From Glandiceps talaboti (lineage: Eukaryota > Hemichordata > Enteropneusta > Spengelidae), in assembly GCF_964340395.1 (NCBI RefSeq), contig NC_135555.1, positions 13,523,246 through 13,587,245 on the forward strand: DNA of 64,000 bases, read 5' to 3'. The notes below the pieces were generated by a model that saw only the letters and a list, made by a program, of their open reading frames with translations, was not told the origin of the DNA and did not search any database. Numbering within the stretch: position 1 is the stretch's first letter; every line of letters starts with the position of its first letter. The translations under genes were made by a program, and so were the position numbers. This document shows positions 59,560-64,000 of this stretch, piece after piece.

Positions 59560-60756
59560 TTGTAGATATTAGATATTAATACTGTAGATATTACAGCTGT
59601 ATTAAAAGTATCATAGATATTATTACTGACAGGTGAAAGCTGTTCAGAATTTTCTAAAAACACTTGAGTCAAATTTTGTTGAGACGGTACCATCCATTTT
59701 TTATCTGTATTATTGTAGATATTAAAATAAAATATATTGAAAGTATTATAGATATTAAAGATATCAGTATTGTAGATATTACAGATATCAATAGTATTGT
59801 AGATATTGTAGATATTGTAGATATCACGAGTGTTGTAGATATGGTAGATATTATAGATTATATTGCAGATATTACTAGTATTGTAGATAATGTAGATATT
59901 ATAGATTGTATTGTAGATATTACTAGTGTTGTACATAATGTAGATATTATTGATTATATTGTAGATATTACTAGTATTGTAGATAATGTAGATATTATAG
60001 ATTATATTGTAGATATTACTAGTATTGTAGATAATGTAGATATTATAGATTGTATTGCAGATATTACTAGTATTGTAGATATTACTAGTATTGTAGATAA
60101 TGTAGATATTATAGATTATATTGTAGATATTACTAGTATTGTAGATAATGTAGATATTATAGATTGTATTGTAGATATTACTAGGATTGTAGATAATGTA
60201 GATATTATAGATTATATTGTAGATATTACTAGTATTGTAGATATTATCGATTGTATTGTAGATATTACTAGTATTATAGATAATGTTGATATTATAGAAT
60301 GCATTGTAGATATTACTAGTACATGTATTGTAGACATGGTAGATATTATAGATTATATTTTTGGTACTGTAGATATTGCTTGTATTGTACATATTGTAGA
60401 TATACATATCACTTCTATTGTACATATTGTAGATTGTACTGTAGCTATCATTAGTATTGTTGATATTACGGATATTATTAGTATCGTTGATGGTATAGAT
60501 GCTACTAGTATTGTAGACATGGTAGATATTATAGATTGTATTGTTGATACTGTAGATATTGCTTGTATCATACATATTGTAGATATCACTTATATTGTAC
60601 ATATTGTAGTTTGTATTGTAGGTATTGTTGATTATACTGTAGATATCATTAATATTGTTGATATTATTGATATTATTAGTATTGTAGAAGGTATAGATGC
60701 TACTAGTATTGTAGATATAACAGATACCTCTAGTTCTGCAGATACCGTAATCAGTA
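59560..60756 (+). repeat. (TAGATATTG)-type minisatellite with 48-bp higher-order unit
   Basis: The basic motif TTGTAGATAT is arranged in 48-bp blocks (ATTACTAGTATTGTAGATAA, TGTAGATATTATAGATTG, TATTGTAGAT) in 59858-60310, with looser versions beyond. Both strands stay open (440 codons minus, 552 plus). This follows from three-fold periodicity and absence of stops in the unit, so no gene is called. Confidence 0.95.
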
Positions 60757-61317
60757 TTATGGATACCGTACATATTATTACTTACTTAGTGGATACTATA
60801 GTTGGTATTATGGATACTGTACATATTATTACTTACTTAGTGGATACTATAGTTGGTATTATGGATACTGTACATATTATTACTTACTTAGTGGATAGTA
60901 TAGTTGGTATTATGGATACTGTACATATCATTACTTACTTAGTAGATACTATAGTTGGTATTATGGATACTGTACATATCATTACTTACTTAGTGGATAG
61001 TATAGTTGGTATTATGGATACTGTACATATTATTACTTACTTAGTGGATACTATAGTTGGTATTATGGATATTGTACATATCATTACTTACTTAGTAGAT
61101 ACTATAGTTGGTATTATGGATACTGTACATATTATTACTTACTTAGTGGATAGTATAGTTGGTATTATGGATACTGTACATATTATTACTTACTTAGTGG
61201 ATACTATAGTTGGTATTATGGATACTGTACATATTATTACTTACTTAGTGGATAGTATAGTTGGTATTATGGATACTGTACATATTATTACTTACTTAGT
61301 GGATACTATAGTTTGTG
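60757..61317 (+). repeat. 51-bp minisatellite, exactly 11 copies, 102-bp higher order
   Basis: The unit contains ATTATGGATACTGTACATAT and TATTACTTACTTAGTGGATA. GATACTATAG and GATAGTATAG types largely alternate, giving 102-bp dimers. 561 bp equals 11 units without indels. Confidence 0.97.
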
Positions 61318-61704
61318 TATAGTTAGATATCATACTGGGTATAATCAGCATAGTCAATATTACCATTAGTAGTGTCAATACTACCGTCACATACAGTACT
61401 TTCTACTTTACCATACATGTCATCAATGGACCATGATTAAAAGGGGATTCAGTGGATTGAAAGGAGACAGAACTGAAAGTACTTCACCATTTGTATGGTT
61501 TCCATGGTTGAAGTAGAAGAATGCATAGCCATGTTACACATGATGACACTTTGCTGCTTTTTTTTCTTGGCAAATAGAACGTAATTTACGGTGCATGAAG
61601 AGATAGTATTGATCTTGTTCTACATGTATTGTGAATTTTGTGATTAGAGTTTTGATATCCATGGTTAAAATTCTTATTTAATGATTATTTTTATGATTAA
61701 TAAT

Positions 61705-62830
61705 TTTAGTGGAAATCAGAAATGTGCCTGAAATACTGGAAATGTACATAAACTTCAGAAATGTACCAAAATTGTCAGAAATGAACCTGAAATGTACCAA
61801 AAATGTCAAAAATGTACCAAAATTGTCAGAAATGAACCTGAAATGTACCGAAAATGTCAGAAATGAACCGAAATTGTCAGAAATGAACCTGAAGTGCTGG
61901 AAATGTACCTAAATTGCTGGAAATGTAGCTAAAATGTCAGAAATGTACCTAAAATGTCAGAAATGAACCTGAAATGCTGGAGTGAACCAAAAGTGTCAGA
62001 AATGCACCTAAATTGTCAGAAATGTACCTAAAATGTCAGAAATGAACCTAAATTGTCAGAAATGAACCTGAAATGTACCAAAAATGTCAAAAATGAACCT
62101 AAATTGTCAGAAATGAACCTGAAATGTACCTAAAATATAAGAAATTATCTAAAACATTTGAAATGTACCTAAAATGTCATAAATGAACCTAAAATATCAG
62201 AAATGTACCTAAAATGTCAGAAATGAACCTAAAATGCTGGAAATGAACCAAAAATGTCAGAAATGAACCTAAAATATCAGAAATGTACCTAAAATGTCAG
62301 AAATGAACCAAAAATGTCAGAAATGTACCTAAAATGTCAGAAATATACCTAAAATGTCAGAAATGAACCTAAAATATCAGAAGTGAACCTAAAATGCTGG
62401 AAATGTACCTAAATTGTCAGAAGTGAACCTGAAATGTACCTAAAATATAAGAAATTATCTAAAACATTTGAAATGTACCTAAAATATCAGAAGTGAACCT
62501 AAAATGTCAGAAATGTACCTAAAATGTCAGAAATGAACCTTAAATGCTGGAACTGTACCTAAATTGTCAGAAATGAACCTAAAATATCAGAAATGAACCT
62601 AAAATGTTGGAAATGTACCTAAAATGTCAGAAATGAACCTAAAATGTCAGAAATGTACCTAAATTGTCAGAAATGAACCTAAAATGCTGGAAATGTACCT
62701 AAAATGTCAGAAATGAACCTAAAATGGTGAAAATGTAGCTAAATTGTCAGAAATATACACAAAATGCTAGAGACATACATAAAAATGTCAGAAATGTACA
62801 TAAGATGCTGGAAATGTACCAGTCACTGTG
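61705..62830 (+). repeat. 20-bp minisatellite, ~55 copies
   Basis: Consensus AAAATGTCAGAAATGTACCT, with GAACCT, CTGG and ATATC variants. A rare block (TATAAGAAATTATCTAAAAC) at about 62138 recurs at about 62445, marking a ~308-bp internal duplication. Confidence 0.97.
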
Positions 62831-64000
62831 ACAATCTAACTGAACATCCTACTTTTGAATATCTGTCATAATTTTATCTTTATAACTTCCATGAAATGAC
62901 ACAATTAAAACATCTGCCATTTTCATTTTCCTCAATATCTGACCTACACTGATTTCAACATCTTTCCAACATTCTAAGATTTCAATAAAATCCAACATTC
63001 TCCAATGAATAAATGATACCTTTTTTTTTTTCAAATCAATAATTTAGTAGTATAGAAATCACAGTATTACAATGAATACGTGTCATGTTACGGAAGTCAG
63101 GCAACATCAATAATGAAAGAATAACATAATTTTACTAATACTGCCGTTACGTAAAATCTCACAAAATGGACTCTACGCACGAATTAATCCATACAGTATA
63201 GCTTGGCAGACTATTGTAAGCATTTTTAGCACAGTTTATGAAATAATTGATTTTCATTCATTCACCTCAATGTTACACATGAGTGAATCTAACTGAGGTA
63301 CAATGAGGGGGAATCTCCGTAAGTCAATGTGGTTCATTTCTGAGCTCCAAAATAAAAATAAACAATATTTTTTCTAAAATTTTACAAAAAATTGGTATAA
63401 AAGTCTAAGAAAGTCGAAAAATTTTCAAACACTTTCCTGTATACAAGATCAGATATTTTAAATGGGAACACAAATACTGCAAGAAGTCTGGTTGATTTTA
63501 CCTTGTTACTGCCCTTAATAAAAATATTTGATAAATGACACAACATCAGCTGATCAAATTAAAGGTCTCTACCAAACTATTATCACAGCTACGCAAATAT
63601 TTTATATTACTTTAATAACGTAGTTTTCCAAAAAAAAAATTAAAAAAATGACCTAACACTATGAATTTTCATCTTGGCAATCTTTCACCGACATTGTGTC
63701 TGACATGTCTGTGTCTGTGTATTTTATCTGCCAGCATTCTGAATTCATCAATGTGGATATCATTATCAAACAATGCATAGTGAGATTTGCTGTGGGCAGT
63801 TGAAACAGTTAAAATTTACCTGTATTTAAAATAATTCATGTATTTTTCCAGTACAGGTATTACAGTTGAATGGTTACACTGGTGATAGGTCTTGTGAATT
63901 TACTTGCAAGATGCTATGTTAACAAAAGACATTTATATGTAGAGGGGGAAAAAATGTATTTTTCTTTAATTTTTTCTTCTATCCCAAATAACCCATCTTT
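62831..64000. other. Right edge, no feature recognised
   Basis: AT-rich, with short A/T homopolymers and no coding exon, RNA gene or repeat that I can support. Confidence 0.5.

Noticed and set aside
59664-61322. 552-codon plus-strand open frame (and 440-codon minus-strand frame at 59451-60773)
   Set aside because: Produced by minisatellite units of length divisible by three. Low-complexity Ile/Val/Asp product, no domain, and both strands equally open.

Overview
This is an AT-rich animal nuclear window, probably from a marine invertebrate (deuterostome or lophotrochozoan; the sequence does not settle which). The evidence is GT-AG introns of up to 11 kb, two recognisable metazoan genes, tRNA-derived and other short interspersed repeats, a truncated LINE, TIR elements, and very dense micro- and minisatellites. 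No prokaryotic gene layout, CRISPR array or operon is present.

Two protein-coding genes can be supported, both on the minus strand. At the left edge (1-734) is the 5' coding part of PSKH1, a CAMK-type protein kinase with an acylation-type N-terminus. It runs off the window inside the kinase domain. The second gene is WDR89, a WD40-repeat protein. I reconstructed it as 13 coding exons from 47637 down to 10605 (1203 nt, 400 residues plus stop). All junctions are GT-AG, phases agree across every junction, and the product aligns along its length with the vertebrate protein as I remember it. No coding exon was found from 47.7 to 64 kb or between the two genes.

Layout: 0.7-2.5 kb is upstream of PSKH1, with a CRE palindrome and three CACGTG boxes. 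2.5-10.5 kb is intergenic, with a fold-back element, a 182-bp duplication, and an inverted pair of 50-bp tandem arrays. 10.6-47.6 kb is WDR89, whose introns carry most of the repeats. 47.7-62.8 kb is upstream of WDR89 and holds a LINE 3' end, a TIR element and a chain of minisatellites. 62.8-64 kb is featureless.

The most interesting signal is in WDR89 intron 10. A ~94-bp degenerate tandem array there contains repeated copies of the 3' end of exon 10 together with its donor splice site. One copy also has an AG just upstream and would form an in-frame 36-nt mini-exon. A second point is that the sequence just 5' of the WDR89 start codon is one of four copies of a dispersed repeat. That copy supplies a TATA-like box 28 nt upstream of an initiator-like motif. 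The two genes have no evident functional link.
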